The translations under genes and the position numbers were made by a program. Shown piece by piece: positions 1-9,327 of a stretch of 64,000 bases of DNA. Every line of letters begins with the position of its first letter. Position 1 is the first letter of the stretch. The stretch is from contig NZ_BMQL01000017.1 in the NCBI RefSeq assembly GCF_014648095.1, forward strand, positions 1 through 64,000. The letters run 5' to 3'. The DNA comes from Deinococcus ruber. GTDB taxonomy: Bacteria; Deinococcota; Deinococci; Deinococcales; Deinococcaceae. The notes beneath the pieces were generated by a model. The model saw only the letters and a program-made list of their open reading frames with translations. It was not told where the DNA came from and did no database searches.

Positions 1-129
1 CAATCTGGAGACCCTTCCGGGGGGAAGTGGCCCGCTGCCCGCTCCTGTCGGAACGTCCTGTCATCGTCATTCACCAGTTGTCATGCGTCTCGCGCTTTTG
101 GCGCTCACCCGCTTTCACGGGCGAAGAGA

Positions 130-158
130 ACTATACGGCCCCGTCTCCAACCTGTCAA
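130..158 (-). promoter_or_regulatory. Leftward sigma-70-type promoter leaving the window
   Basis: On the minus strand TTGACA (158-153) and TATAGT (135-130) are separated by exactly 17 nt. Transcription would start near 123 and run out of the left edge. The sequence after it holds two small hairpins (CCCG-CGGG and GCGC-GCGC), so the unseen gene to the left probably has a structured 5' leader. I see no gene in 1-232. Confidence 0.7.
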
Positions 159-232
159 CACCTCCCACGTCACAGTTTGATCTCCCCTGCCAACATCAGA
201 AAAAATCGTGTGCCACACGCTCGTTTACAGCC

Positions 233-2077
233 TCAGCACCAGCGCATCGGCAACCCGTACAGATGCCAGCGTGCGTCTACCTTCGCCTGTATGTCGGGTG
301 ACATGGTGATCTTGGGTGGCCAGGGGCGTACAAATCCTTCCTCGGCCAGCTTGCGGGTGCCGTCCCAGACTAGCCGTTCGTTCAGAACCCACACGTCGCG
401 CTCGGGGTCGATGTTGTTGAGAATCGTCCACCACACGTCCTGACGGTTCTGAACATCAGTGAGCTCATCGACCAGCAACAGATGGCGAATACCTGCTGCC
501 GCCGGATGCCGTGCCAGCATCTCCCCCACTTCCCGGCTCTGAAAAGCGCGGGTCTTCTCGATCTTGATGATCCAGTAGCCGTCGCCTGCCTGAAACGTGT
601 CCAGCACGCCTTCCACAACATCGGCGAAGGGTACGGCGGGAGCGGGGAGCCACTCGGCTGCTTCTGTGTGTCCATCGTTTTGCCCCTCACGCGACCCGAG
701 TCCTGATCCGGTTTCTTCGGGCAGCTTGCTGGTGGCGTCGATGATGAGTTTGCCGCCGTAGCTCCAGCCCCGGCTGCTGTGGTCGAGCGCGTCGATGGGG
801 CCGCGTGTGGTCAGGGTGTCACGGCCCGGCACGGCCTTCTTCGCCACCTCGCGCCAGACCGTCTCGAAGTCGTTGACCTTCACGCCGTCGTCGAGCACCA
901 CCATCACCTTGGCGAACATCATCTGCCCCAGGCCGAACAGGCCATTGGCCGTCTTGTACGCCTCGCCGGGAAAGCGCTTCTTGATGCTCGTGACCACCAG
1001 GTTATGCGCCACCCCCGCCGGGGGCATGTGGTAATCGCTGAGTTCCGGCAGGACGAGTTGCGCGGCAGGCAGAAACAGCCGCTCGGACGCCTCGATCAGA
1101 TACGCGTCTTCCATCGGCGGGCGGCCCACGATGGTTGCCGGATAGACGGGGTCACGCCGCATGGTGATCGCCGTGACGTGGAAGCGCGGGTACAGGTCGG
1201 GCAGCGTGTAGAAGCCGGTATGGTCGCCAAACGGCCCCTCCATGAACCACTCTTCGCCCGGATCGACGTAGCCTTCCAGAATAAATTCGGCGTTGGCCGG
1301 AACATCCAGATCGACGGTAACGCCGCGCACCACCGGATAGCGCTGACCCCGTAAAAAACCCGCCAGCGCGAATTCGTCGAGGCCGGGAATGGGCGGTAGC
1401 GGCGCAGTAGCGGCATAGATCAGGGCCGGATCGCCGCCCAGCGCAACCGCCACCTCCAGGCGCTTGCCCAATTTTTTGGCCTTCTCCAGATGCCGCGTGC
1501 CGGTCTTGTGGCGCTGCCAGTGCATGCCCGTGGTGGCGCGGTCGATGACCTGCATGCGGTACATGCCCATGTTGCGCTCGCCCGTTTCGGGGTCTTTGGT
1601 GATGACCAGCGGCAGCGTCACGAAGGGGCCACCGTCGAGCGGCCAGCATTTCAGAATCGGCAGCTTGCCCAGATCGACTTCATCGCCGCGCCACACGACT
1701 TCCTGAGATGCGGCGCGTTTGACCCGGCGCGGCGGCAGGTGCATGGCGTCGCGCAGTTTTGGAAGCTGCGACAGCATGCCGCCCACGCCCTTTGCGCCGC
1801 TCAGGTCGATCAGGTCGCGTACCCGCCGCGCCAGCTCATCCAGATCTGAAACGCCCAGCGACAGCGCCACCCGTTCGCGGGTTCCGAGCAGACCAATCGC
1901 CAGCGGAAACGGACTACCCTTTACGTTCTCGAACAGCAGCGCGGGGCCACCCTTCTTGACCAGACGGTCAGCGATCTCGGTGATTTCCAGCTCGCGGCTG
2001 ACCGGCACCGTCACGCGCAGCAGCTCGCCGCGCTCTTCCAGCAGGCGGATAAACGATTGCAGATCGGGAAAGGACAT
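233..2077 (-). CDS. UbiD-family decarboxylase (probably menaquinone pathway)
   Basis: A 614-residue protein of the UbiD family, prenyl-FMN-dependent decarboxylases of aromatic or unsaturated acids; the length is typical of the long bacterial branch. The stretch ATIVGRPPMEDAYLIEASER, with its conserved Glu and Arg, fits the UbiD active-site region. Deinococcus makes menaquinone as its only quinone, so a role in quinone-ring decarboxylation (MqnL/MqnP type) is likely, but that is inference. The start at 2077 is supported by a TAGACT -10 hexamer (2089-2084) six nt before the ATG and by the lack of a Shine-Dalgarno, so the mRNA is probably leaderless. The gene stands alone and is divergent from the DAHP synthase unit. 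Confidence 0.88.
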   Translation of the reverse strand: MSFPDLQSFIRLLEERGELLRVTVPVSRELEITEIADRLVKKGGPALLFENVKGSPFPLAIGLLGTRERVALSLGVSDLDELARRVRDLIDLSGAKGVGGMLSQLPKLRDAMHLPPRRVKRAASQEVVWRGDEVDLGKLPILKCWPLDGGPFVTLPLVITKDPETGERNMGMYRMQVIDRATTGMHWQRHKTGTRHLEKAKKLGKRLEVAVALGGDPALIYAATAPLPPIPGLDEFALAGFLRGQRYPVVRGVTVDLDVPANAEFILEGYVDPGEEWFMEGPFGDHTGFYTLPDLYPRFHVTAITMRRDPVYPATIVGRPPMEDAYLIEASERLFLPAAQLVLPELSDYHMPPAGVAHNLVVTSIKKRFPGEAYKTANGLFGLGQMMFAKVMVVLDDGVKVNDFETVWREVAKKAVPGRDTLTTRGPIDALDHSSRGWSYGGKLIIDATSKLPEETGSGLGSREGQNDGHTEAAEWLPAPAVPFADVVEGVLDTFQAGDGYWIIKIEKTRAFQSREVGEMLARHPAAAGIRHLLLVDELTDVQNRQDVWWTILNNIDPERDVWVLNERLVWDGTRKLAEEGFVRPWPPKITMSPDIQAKVDARWHLYGLPMRWC

Positions 2078-2171
2078 GAGAGCAGTCTAGAGAGTGCGGC
2101 AAACGGAAAGTGCAAGAAAAGCGGGTCGTTCACGTCTAGCCCGCCCCCACCCGGCAACGATACCGCTGGAT

Positions 2172-2177
2172 TACACT
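2172..2177 (+). promoter_or_regulatory. -10 element of the DAHP synthase leader
   Basis: TACACT fits the TANNNT -10 consensus. A start site about 7 nt downstream would fall at the ATG at 2184, making the leader-peptide mRNA leaderless, as for many genes in this window. No convincing -35 is visible. If the mRNA is leaderless, the ATG at 2178 lies upstream of the transcript. Confidence 0.5.
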
Positions 2178-2183
2178 ATGAGC

Positions 2184-2234
2184 ATGCTTAGCGGCGCGTT
2201 CTTTTTTTATTGGCCTGGGATCGTCCGGGCCTGA
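2184..2234 (+). CDS. Aromatic amino acid leader peptide of an attenuator
   Basis: A 16-residue [19 protein letters not shown], or 18 residues if translation starts at the ATG at 2178. Codons TTC TTT TTT TAT TGG (2199-2213) give Phe-Phe-Phe-Tyr-Trp, the three end products of the pathway that the next gene opens. The stop at 2232-2234 lies just after a segment (2225-2230) that can pair either backwards with 2213-2218 or forwards into the terminator's 5' arm. This is the classical design of a ribosome-mediated attenuator. It sits 95 nt before the DAHP synthase start. The residue run and its position next to a real terminator make chance unlikely; expression of the peptide is not shown. Confidence 0.85.
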   Translation: MLSGAFFFYWPGIVRA

Positions 2235-2299
2235 AGATCGCTGCCTTTACACCGCGCCGCTCTTTCTCCGCCCGGAACACCACCGGGCGGCGTTTTTTT
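2213..2299 (+). promoter_or_regulatory. Transcription attenuator for DAHP synthase
   Basis: Three mutually exclusive helices can be read. The pause hairpin pairs GCCTGG (2213-2218) with CCGGGC (2225-2230), one G-U pair. The antiterminator pairs TCCGGGC (2224-2230) with GCCCGGA (2270-2276). The terminator pairs CCGCCCGG (2268-2275) with CCGGGCGG (2283-2290). A ribosome stalled on the Phe/Tyr/Trp codons would cover the pause hairpin's left arm and free 2224-2230 for the antiterminator. A ribosome at the stop codon would cover 2225-2230 and let the terminator form. Confidence 0.82.
2268..2299 (+). terminator. Intrinsic terminator of the attenuator
   Basis: A perfect 8-bp GC stem with a 7-nt loop, then CG and seven T residues (2293-2299). 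It lies 30 nt before a coding start rather than after a gene, as expected of an attenuator. Confidence 0.92.
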
Positions 2300-2328
2300 G
2301 CCGTGCGCCAGCACCCTCAGGAGACTGT

Positions 2329-3405
2329 ATGACCAGTACACTGCCCGACCAAACCCTGACAGCCGCCAGCAGCGAGAACCTGAATGTCACCGGGTTTCAG
2401 CCGCTGGTCACGCCGCGCACGCTGAAAAGCGAGCTGCCCATCACGGCCAGAGCGCACGAGACGGTGGCCGGATCTCGGCAGGCCATCAAAAATATTCTGG
2501 ACGGCACCGACCCGCGTCTGCTGGTCATTATCGGGCCGTGCAGCATCCACGACGAAGGGCAGGCGCTGGAATACGCCGGGCGCATGGTGGAATTGCGCCG
2601 CCGCTACCACGACCGCATGGAAATCGTGATGCGCGTGTACCCCGACAAACCGCGCACCACGGTCGGCTGGCGTGGCTACCTGAACGATCCGCACATGGAT
2701 GGCCAGAACGATTTCAATCTGGGCCTGCGGATGACCCGCGAACTGATGCTGAAGATCAACGATCTGGGCATGCCAGTCGCCACTGAACTGCTCGATCCGT
2801 TCGTGCCGCAGTACATCGACGATCAGCTGAGCTGGGGAGCCATCGGCGCACGCACCACCGAATCCCAGACGCACCGCGCCATGGTGAGCGGCGTGTCGGC
2901 TCCGGTGGGCTTCAAGAACGGCACCGGCGGCAGCGTGAAACTGGCCGTAGACGCCATCCTGAGCGCCCGTAAACCGCACACCTTCTTAGGCATCACCGAC
3001 GAGGGACAGGCAGCCGTGGTCAGCACACGCGGCAACGCCTACGGGCACATCATTCTGCGCGGCGGCACCACCGGCCCGAACTACGGAGCCGAGCATGTGG
3101 AAGCTGCCAGTGTCATGCTGCGAAAGGCCGATCTCGACCCCGCCCTGATCGTGGACTGTAGCCACCACAACAGCGGCTACGTGCATGAACAGCAGCTTCC
3201 CGCGTGGCACGACGTGATCGAGCAGCGCGTGGCAGGCAACACCGCTCTGCGCGGCCTGATGGTCGAGAGCAATCTGGTGGAAGGCAAGCAGAGCATTCCT
3301 GCCGATCTGAGCCAGCTGAAGTACGGCGTGAGCGTTACCGACGCCTGCGTGGGGTGGGAGACCACCGAAACCATGCTCGCCTGGGCCTACGACCGTCTGA
3401 AGTAA
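2329..3405 (+). CDS. 3-deoxy-7-phosphoheptulonate (DAHP) synthase, class I
   Basis: This enzyme condenses phosphoenolpyruvate and erythrose 4-phosphate, the first step of the shikimate pathway. The 358 residues match the AroF/AroG/AroH type: IIGPCSIHD near residue 66, a conserved KNGTGG, the DCSHHNSGY metal/substrate segment, and a C-terminal [16 protein letters not shown]. The sequence alone does not show which aromatic amino acid inhibits it, so aroF, aroG and aroH cannot be told apart. An AGGAGA Shine-Dalgarno precedes the ATG. It is the only gene between its attenuator and a strong downstream hairpin. The leader encodes Phe, Tyr and Trp together, suggesting one enzyme answering to all three end products. 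Confidence 0.96.
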   Translation: MTSTLPDQTLTAASSENLNVTGFQPLVTPRTLKSELPITARAHETVAGSRQAIKNILDGTDPRLLVIIGPCSIHDEGQALEYAGRMVELRRRYHDRMEIVMRVYPDKPRTTVGWRGYLNDPHMDGQNDFNLGLRMTRELMLKINDLGMPVATELLDPFVPQYIDDQLSWGAIGARTTESQTHRAMVSGVSAPVGFKNGTGGSVKLAVDAILSARKPHTFLGITDEGQAAVVSTRGNAYGHIILRGGTTGPNYGAEHVEAASVMLRKADLDPALIVDCSHHNSGYVHEQQLPAWHDVIEQRVAGNTALRGLMVESNLVEGKQSIPADLSQLKYGVSVTDACVGWETTETMLAWAYDRLK

Positions 3406-3416
3406 TACGAGCAGGA

Positions 3417-3457
3417 GACAGAGCAGCCCGCCTGAGATGTAGGCGGGCTGCTCTGTC
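3417..3457 (+). terminator. Terminator after DAHP synthase
   Basis: A 17-bp perfect stem (3417-3433 with 3441-3457) with a 7-nt loop starts 12 nt after the stop codon. The T-tract behind it is weak. Confidence 0.8.
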
Positions 3458-3545
3458 CTGTTTCCACCCTTCGGAACGCTGCCGACGGCTCTTCTCTTTG
3501 CTGCCGGGCTCGGCTTCATCCCTGAACTCTGGCCTCGGTTCAAAG

Positions 3546-3574
3546 TTGACAGATTCTATCAACAGGTCTACGGT
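3546..3574 (+). promoter_or_regulatory. Promoter with overlapping palindromic operator
   Basis: TTGACA (3546-3551), a 17-nt spacer and TACGGT (3569-3574) form a good sigma-70 promoter. The 17-bp sequence TTGACAGATTCTATCAA (3546-3562), which covers the -35, is nearly its own reverse complement, so a dimeric repressor could block the promoter here. The regulator is unknown; a sulfur or methionine regulator is a guess from the downstream gene. Confidence 0.7.
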
Positions 3575-3620
3575 TGAGAGTGTCCCTTTCAGCTATGCGG
3601 GGTCACTTCCGGGAGAGTCT

Positions 3621-3695
3621 ATGACTGCGATCACCGCGACCACCACCCGCCGAATGCGTTATTCCCTGTGTTGTTGCCAGGCTCCGCGCCCCTGA
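3621..3695 (+). CDS. Cysteine-rich leader peptide upstream of the sulfhydrylase
   Basis: A 24-codon ORF with a strong Shine-Dalgarno (GGGAGAG, 3611-3617) three nt before its ATG. It ends YSLCCCQAPRP: three consecutive Cys codons (TGT TGT TGC, 3669-3677) near the C-terminus. It begins about 40 nt after the predicted transcription start and precedes an enzyme of sulfur amino acid synthesis. Poly-Cys short ORFs are known cysteine-responsive attenuators in mycobacteria; the same role here is inferred. No U-tract terminator follows, only a weak CCGCG/CGCGG stem around 3684-3707, so control might act on translation of the next gene. Confidence 0.75.
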   Translation: MTAITATTTRRMRYSLCCCQAPRP

Positions 3696-3746
3696 CTGCC
3701 CCGCGGTTCTGACCATTTTCTGCACTGCTGTTCGGGAGGCTCTGCC

Positions 3747-5283
<1,537 letters not shown>

Positions 5284-5306
5284 ACTGACAGACCTTCTCT
5301 CGTTCT

Positions 5307-5340
5307 ATGTCCCGGTTGCTGATAACTGCAACCGGGACAT
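5307..5340 (+). terminator. Inverted repeat after metY
   Basis: A perfect 13-bp stem (5307-5319 with 5328-5340), 8-nt loop, 23 nt after the metY stop. No T-tract follows, so it may act as an mRNA-end stabiliser rather than a terminator. Confidence 0.6.
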
Positions 5341-5436
5341 GTCTATATGAAAGTGAGTTTTCCCACTTCTCGGTATCAAAATGTGACATTTTTGTCGTGG
5401 CCTCCGCCTACACTGAGCTGAGGTTCGATAATCCCT

Positions 5437-7134
5437 ATGGTCCACAACCCCTCTACGTCCAACCGTACCATTACACCTACTCTGACGACACGGCAGGCAT
5501 CCAGGGTCTTTTCGTGGACAAGGTTTCTGATCTTTCTGGCGCTGCTGCTGACGTTGGTGGGAAGCATGGGCGGCTTTTTGTGGGCCAATCGCCGCAGCAG
5601 CGAGGAAGTGCTTCAGTGGCAGGCTCGCAACGGCCTGATTCAGCTTGTACGTGTGACGGGCGACAACGTGCGGGCGTATCTTCAGACCGCCGTTCAGATC
5701 GTGCGGATCAACCGCTCGCTGATCCTGTCGGGACAGCTCGACGCCGACAATACCTCTGAGGTGACGCTGACCTTCAACACCATGCTGTACGCCATCGACC
5801 AGCTCGACGGCGTGCTGCTCGCCCACCCAGACGGGCGCTTCGCGTATGTACGGCGCGACAGGGCGGGGCGGTACATCAAGGTCATCGACGATATCGCCAA
5901 GCAGCAGAGTACGGTGACGCTCCTCGACGCCGAGAACCGGACGCTGTCGCGCACCGTTGCCGCAGACCGCTATGACCCCCGCAAACGCCCGTGGTACATA
6001 CTGGCTCAGCAGCATCCGGAGACGGCTGTGTGGACCACGCCGTATGTTTTCAGTTCGTCACAGCTTCCGGGGGTAACGGTGGCGACGTCGCTCAAAAATC
6101 GCCGGGGAGAGTCGGTGATCGTCGGCACCGATGTGCAGCTCAGCGGTCTGGCGCACCTGCTGGAACACCTGACCCTGACACCCGGAGGCCGGGCCTTCAT
6201 CACCGACGACAAGGGCTACGCCATCGCCGCGTCGCGTGCGTGGCCCAAGGCAGTCAAGGGCCGGGTTCCCACGCTGGCAGAGGTGGGCGATCCGGCTCTT
6301 CAGGCCTTGATGCAGGGAAATGTGCTGCCGAAGATCGGGAGCGACGGCGAAATCACCCGGCGATACACGGTGGGCAACGAAGCGTATTCCGCCGTGCTGC
6401 GCCGCATCGAGGTTCAGCCCGGCACGTACTGGATGGTTGGGGTGTATGCACCCGAAGCCGATTTCGTGAGCGATCTGCGCGGCGTGGCCCGGCAACAACT
6501 GGTTCTGATCGTCGCCATGACGGTGCTGGCGGTGCTGATCGCCTGGCCGCTGGCATTCCGTGCCACCCAGCCGCTGACGGCGCTGCACTGGCAGGCGACC
6601 ACCGATTCGCTGACCGGACTGCGAAACCGTGCCAGTTTCATGGCGCAGCTCTCGGAGATGCTGGAGCGACACCCGGCACATCCCGGTTCCGGCGAACTGG
6701 CCGTGGCCCTCTTCGATCTCGACGGCTTCAAACTCATCAACGATACGCACGGTCACGCCGCTGGCGACGAGATGCTTCAGTGCATGGGAACCGTGCTGCA
6801 AACGGTGCAGAACGAAGAGATGGTGGCCCGGCTGGGAGGCGACGAATTTGCGCTGCTGCTGCACGGCGCGGGGCGCGGGGAGATACGGGCACGGCTCGAA
6901 ACCATCTTCCAGACCATCACTGCGACGTCGCTGGAGGTGGCGGGCGTGAAGACCATGCTCCAGGCGACGGCTGGCCTCGCGTTTGCCCCTGCACAGCCCC
7001 TCAGTTCGCCCGCACAGGCCGCCACACACCTGCTCGCCAGTGCCGACGCCGCGCTGATTCTGGGCAAGAAACGCAGCAAGGGACGCGTGTGGTCGCTGGA
7101 AGAGGCGCAGCAGGAGGACGCACAGGCCGAGTAA
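5437..7134 (+). CDS. Membrane diguanylate cyclase with Cache-like sensor
   Basis: A 565-residue protein predicted to make the second messenger c-di-GMP. A first membrane helix (about residues 31-50) is followed by a large extracytoplasmic region (about 52-350) with features of a double-Cache sensor, including a RYDPRKRPWY motif. A second helix (about 354-375) leads into a GGDEF domain with an intact RLGGDEF signature near residue 466. The inhibitory I-site (RxxD upstream of GGDEF) reads QNEE, so product inhibition is probably absent. No EAL or HD-GYP domain follows. The ATG at 5437 lacks a clear Shine-Dalgarno; TACACT at 5409-5414 is a possible -10. Neighbours do not reveal its ligand. Confidence 0.9.
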   Translation: MVHNPSTSNRTITPTLTTRQASRVFSWTRFLIFLALLLTLVGSMGGFLWANRRSSEEVLQWQARNGLIQLVRVTGDNVRAYLQTAVQIVRINRSLILSGQLDADNTSEVTLTFNTMLYAIDQLDGVLLAHPDGRFAYVRRDRAGRYIKVIDDIAKQQSTVTLLDAENRTLSRTVAADRYDPRKRPWYILAQQHPETAVWTTPYVFSSSQLPGVTVATSLKNRRGESVIVGTDVQLSGLAHLLEHLTLTPGGRAFITDDKGYAIAASRAWPKAVKGRVPTLAEVGDPALQALMQGNVLPKIGSDGEITRRYTVGNEAYSAVLRRIEVQPGTYWMVGVYAPEADFVSDLRGVARQQLVLIVAMTVLAVLIAWPLAFRATQPLTALHWQATTDSLTGLRNRASFMAQLSEMLERHPAHPGSGELAVALFDLDGFKLINDTHGHAAGDEMLQCMGTVLQTVQNEEMVARLGGDEFALLLHGAGRGEIRARLETIFQTITATSLEVAGVKTMLQATAGLAFAPAQPLSSPAQAATHLLASADAALILGKKRSKGRVWSLEEAQQEDAQAE

Positions 7135-7185
7135 TCCGGAGATACTTGGCCGCCCGACACTGCGAAATTCAGGTCGGAATACAGA

Positions 7186-7998
7186 TCAGCGCCGGATCTC
7201 CAGCTTCGGTGCGCCGAATAGCTCTTGCCTCAGCTGTTCGCGGGCCTGAGTAATGGCAGCGTCCAGCTCTGGCCCACTTGCAGCCAGCGCACGCAGCCAC
7301 ACCGCTCCCCGCGCCGTTCGCCCGCTGGCAAGGCGGCCCGGTACCGCCGGAAAGTGCGGCATCTCTCCGGCCTCTGCGCTGCCGATCCACACGCCCGAAG
7401 CGCTGTAATCCTGCCCGGCCAGCACGCCGGGAGCCATCAGGTCGTGTGCGTCTGGCTGCACGTCTACCCGTTCCAGAAACACCCGCTTCCCGGCCTGCCA
7501 GAGCGCTGTGCTGCTGCGGTAACGCCCGAATTGCAGCCGCTCACCCATCGCCACCCGGCCCGTCGTCAGCGTTTCGGTCAGGCCGAACTCGGCTCCGGTT
7601 TCCAGGTCGGCCCGCAACGTCTGCCGGAAGTGGCTGCCCGCAAACGGAATGGTGCGCTCGGGATAGTATTCCAGCCGCCCGCCTGCCGCCACACTGAATT
7701 TGATGTTCTGCACAGCGTCGAGGCCGCTGGGCGACGGCTGCACGCGGGTGGCCGACTGCGTGAGCAGCAGCGCCCGCGCCCCTGGCCCCACCCGCACGCG
7801 TATTTCGGCCTGGTCGCCACCCAGAAACCCGCCCGTCGGATTGACGATGAAGACCGAGAGGGTGCCGCAGGGCAGTTCGAAGGGCCGAACGATCATCAGG
7901 GGGGCTTTCTGCACGTCGCGCATCAGCACGGTGCGTCCCTTCCGCTGCTCGAACTCCAGTTCCAGCAGACCGCTTCTGGTGCGGGCAAACGCGGTCAT
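7186..7998 (-). CDS. ureD: Urease accessory protein UreD
   Basis: A 270-residue scaffold protein that, with UreF and UreG, forms the complex delivering nickel to apo-urease. The N-terminal LELEFEQRKGRTVL, NPTGGFLGGDQ and LTQSATRVQ segments are characteristic of UreD. I prefer the ATG at 7998, which gives the usual N-terminus and has GAGG about nine nt upstream, over an in-frame ATG at 8046 that would overlap ureG. It lies 10 nt after ureG and ends this leftward two-gene block. ureG and ureD are separated from the rest of the urease operon by a DinB gene on the other strand. Confidence 0.94.
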   Translation of the reverse strand: MTAFARTRSGLLELEFEQRKGRTVLMRDVQKAPLMIVRPFELPCGTLSVFIVNPTGGFLGGDQAEIRVRVGPGARALLLTQSATRVQPSPSGLDAVQNIKFSVAAGGRLEYYPERTIPFAGSHFRQTLRADLETGAEFGLTETLTTGRVAMGERLQFGRYRSSTALWQAGKRVFLERVDVQPDAHDLMAPGVLAGQDYSASGVWIGSAEAGEMPHFPAVPGRLASGRTARGAVWLRALAASGPELDAAITQAREQLRQELFGAPKLEIRR

Positions 7999-8008
7999 GC
8001 GGGCTGCC

Positions 8009-8671
8009 TCACGAATGCTGAAGGCCCACTCTGGGCGGCGCAACATCCTCGAACAGCAGGTCGTGCTGAATCCAGCGAATCACCTCTGGCACGCCCACAC
8101 CGCGCTTCAGGTCGGTGAAGACGAAGGGCCGCACCTCGCCGCCCGTACTTCTGACGCGCCGGGCATCGTCGTCCATGACTTCCAGATTCGCGCCCACATA
8201 CGCCGCCAGATCGAGCTTGTTGATGACCAGCAGGTCGGAATGCAGGATGCCGGGGCCACCCTTGCGCGGCACCTTCTCGCCGCCCGCTACGTCAATCACG
8301 AACAGCCACGCATCGACCAGTTCCGGCGAAAAGCTGCTCGCCAGATTGTCGCCGCCCGACTCGATAAAGATCATGTCGAGGCCGGGAAAATCGTGTTCCA
8401 GCGCCGCCACCGCTTCCAGATTCAGCGAGGCGTCTTCACGGATGGCGGTATGCGGGCACCCCCCGGTCTGCACGCCCAGGATGCGCTCGGGCGGCAGGGC
8501 AGCGGCCCGCGTCAGAATCTGCTGATCCTCGAAGGTATAGATGTCGTTGGTGATGACTGCCAGCCGGTAGCGGTCTCGCAGCTCTCTGCACAGCACCTCC
8601 AGCAGGGCGGTCTTGCCGGAACCCACCGGGCCACCGACACCGATCTTGAGCGGAGACGTCGAAGTCGTCAT
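8009..8671 (-). CDS. ureG: Urease accessory GTPase UreG
   Basis: A 220-residue SIMIBI-class GTPase that powers nickel insertion into urease. The P-loop [12 protein letters not shown] lies near residue 13, the metal-binding CPH motif in [13 protein letters not shown], followed by ESGGDNLA and the NKLD base-recognition motif. Length and motifs are normal. No Shine-Dalgarno is clear before the ATG. ureD follows after 10 nt. Because ureG-ureD is cut off from ureF by the oppositely oriented DinB gene, it must either have its own promoter upstream of 8671 or depend on read-through from ureF. Confidence 0.97.
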   Translation of the reverse strand: MTTSTSPLKIGVGGPVGSGKTALLEVLCRELRDRYRLAVITNDIYTFEDQQILTRAAALPPERILGVQTGGCPHTAIREDASLNLEAVAALEHDFPGLDMIFIESGGDNLASSFSPELVDAWLFVIDVAGGEKVPRKGGPGILHSDLLVINKLDLAAYVGANLEVMDDDARRVRSTGGEVRPFVFTDLKRGVGVPEVIRWIQHDLLFEDVAPPRVGLQHS

Positions 8672-8745
8672 GCGCTGTAGTCTGGCGTATTTTCGGCACT
8701 AAGGGCAGCTAGTGTCGCAACAGAATTCTATTAGAGAGTTGCCTC

Positions 8746-8774
8746 TGGACAAAATGATGAGGAACGAGTATTCT
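8746..8774 (+). promoter_or_regulatory. Promoter of the DinB-family gene
   Basis: TGGACA (8746-8751), a 17-nt spacer and TATTCT (8769-8774) precede the DinB gene. Its mRNA has a leader with an ACCGGAGG Shine-Dalgarno, unlike the two other DinB genes in the window, which look leaderless. Confidence 0.6.
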
Positions 8775-8805
8775 GTAACAGGAATCACCTTTGACCGGAG
8801 GCCTT

Positions 8806-9288
8806 ATGACACAGACCGAAGCACCTGTCCTGCTGACTCCTGAAGCCCTGACACGTCACTGGCAGGGCCACCGCCGCCTGACCCGCCGAACGATAGAAGC
8901 GTTCCCCGACGACCAGCTTTTTTCATTCAGTGTTAGCGGCATGCGCCCGTTCGGAACGCTGGCGTGGGAAATGGTCACGACCACCACGTATCTGCTGAAT
9001 GCCCTGAAAAGTGATAGCTGGGGCTGGGAGGGCCTGAGCCGCGAGCCGCGCCCACAGGAACGCGCCGCCCTGCTGAGCGCCTGGGACGATCTGAGCGCCA
9101 GAATCGACGCCGAGTTGCCGGGCGTGTCGCTGGCCTTCATGTCCACCGAAAAAGACATCCCGTTTGGCCGCCAGACACCGACCAGCGCGACGTTCTATAC
9201 CATCGACAACGAGATTCACCACCGGGGACAGGGCTACGTGTACCTGAGAGCGTTGGGGCTGGAGCCGCCCGCCTTTTACGAGCGCTAA
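8806..9288 (+). CDS. DinB-family protein
   Basis: A 160-residue four-helix-bundle protein of the DinB/YfiT superfamily, a family strongly expanded in Deinococcus. Members are putative metal-dependent enzymes, often thiol transferases, and some are DNA-damage induced; the activity here is unknown. The C-terminal IDNEIHHRGQGYVYLR holds the conserved metal-binding histidines. The start at 8806 is set by the GGAGG six nt upstream; an ATG at 8791 lies before that site. It is inserted on the opposite strand between ureF and ureG and converges with ureF. Nothing suggests a role in urease. Confidence 0.88.
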   Translation: MTQTEAPVLLTPEALTRHWQGHRRLTRRTIEAFPDDQLFSFSVSGMRPFGTLAWEMVTTTTYLLNALKSDSWGWEGLSREPRPQERAALLSAWDDLSARIDAELPGVSLAFMSTEKDIPFGRQTPTSATFYTIDNEIHHRGQGYVYLRALGLEPPAFYER

Positions 9289-9327
9289 AGAAGTGGGCGC
9301 ACTTTCTGCCGCTCTTCCTCTCCCCCA

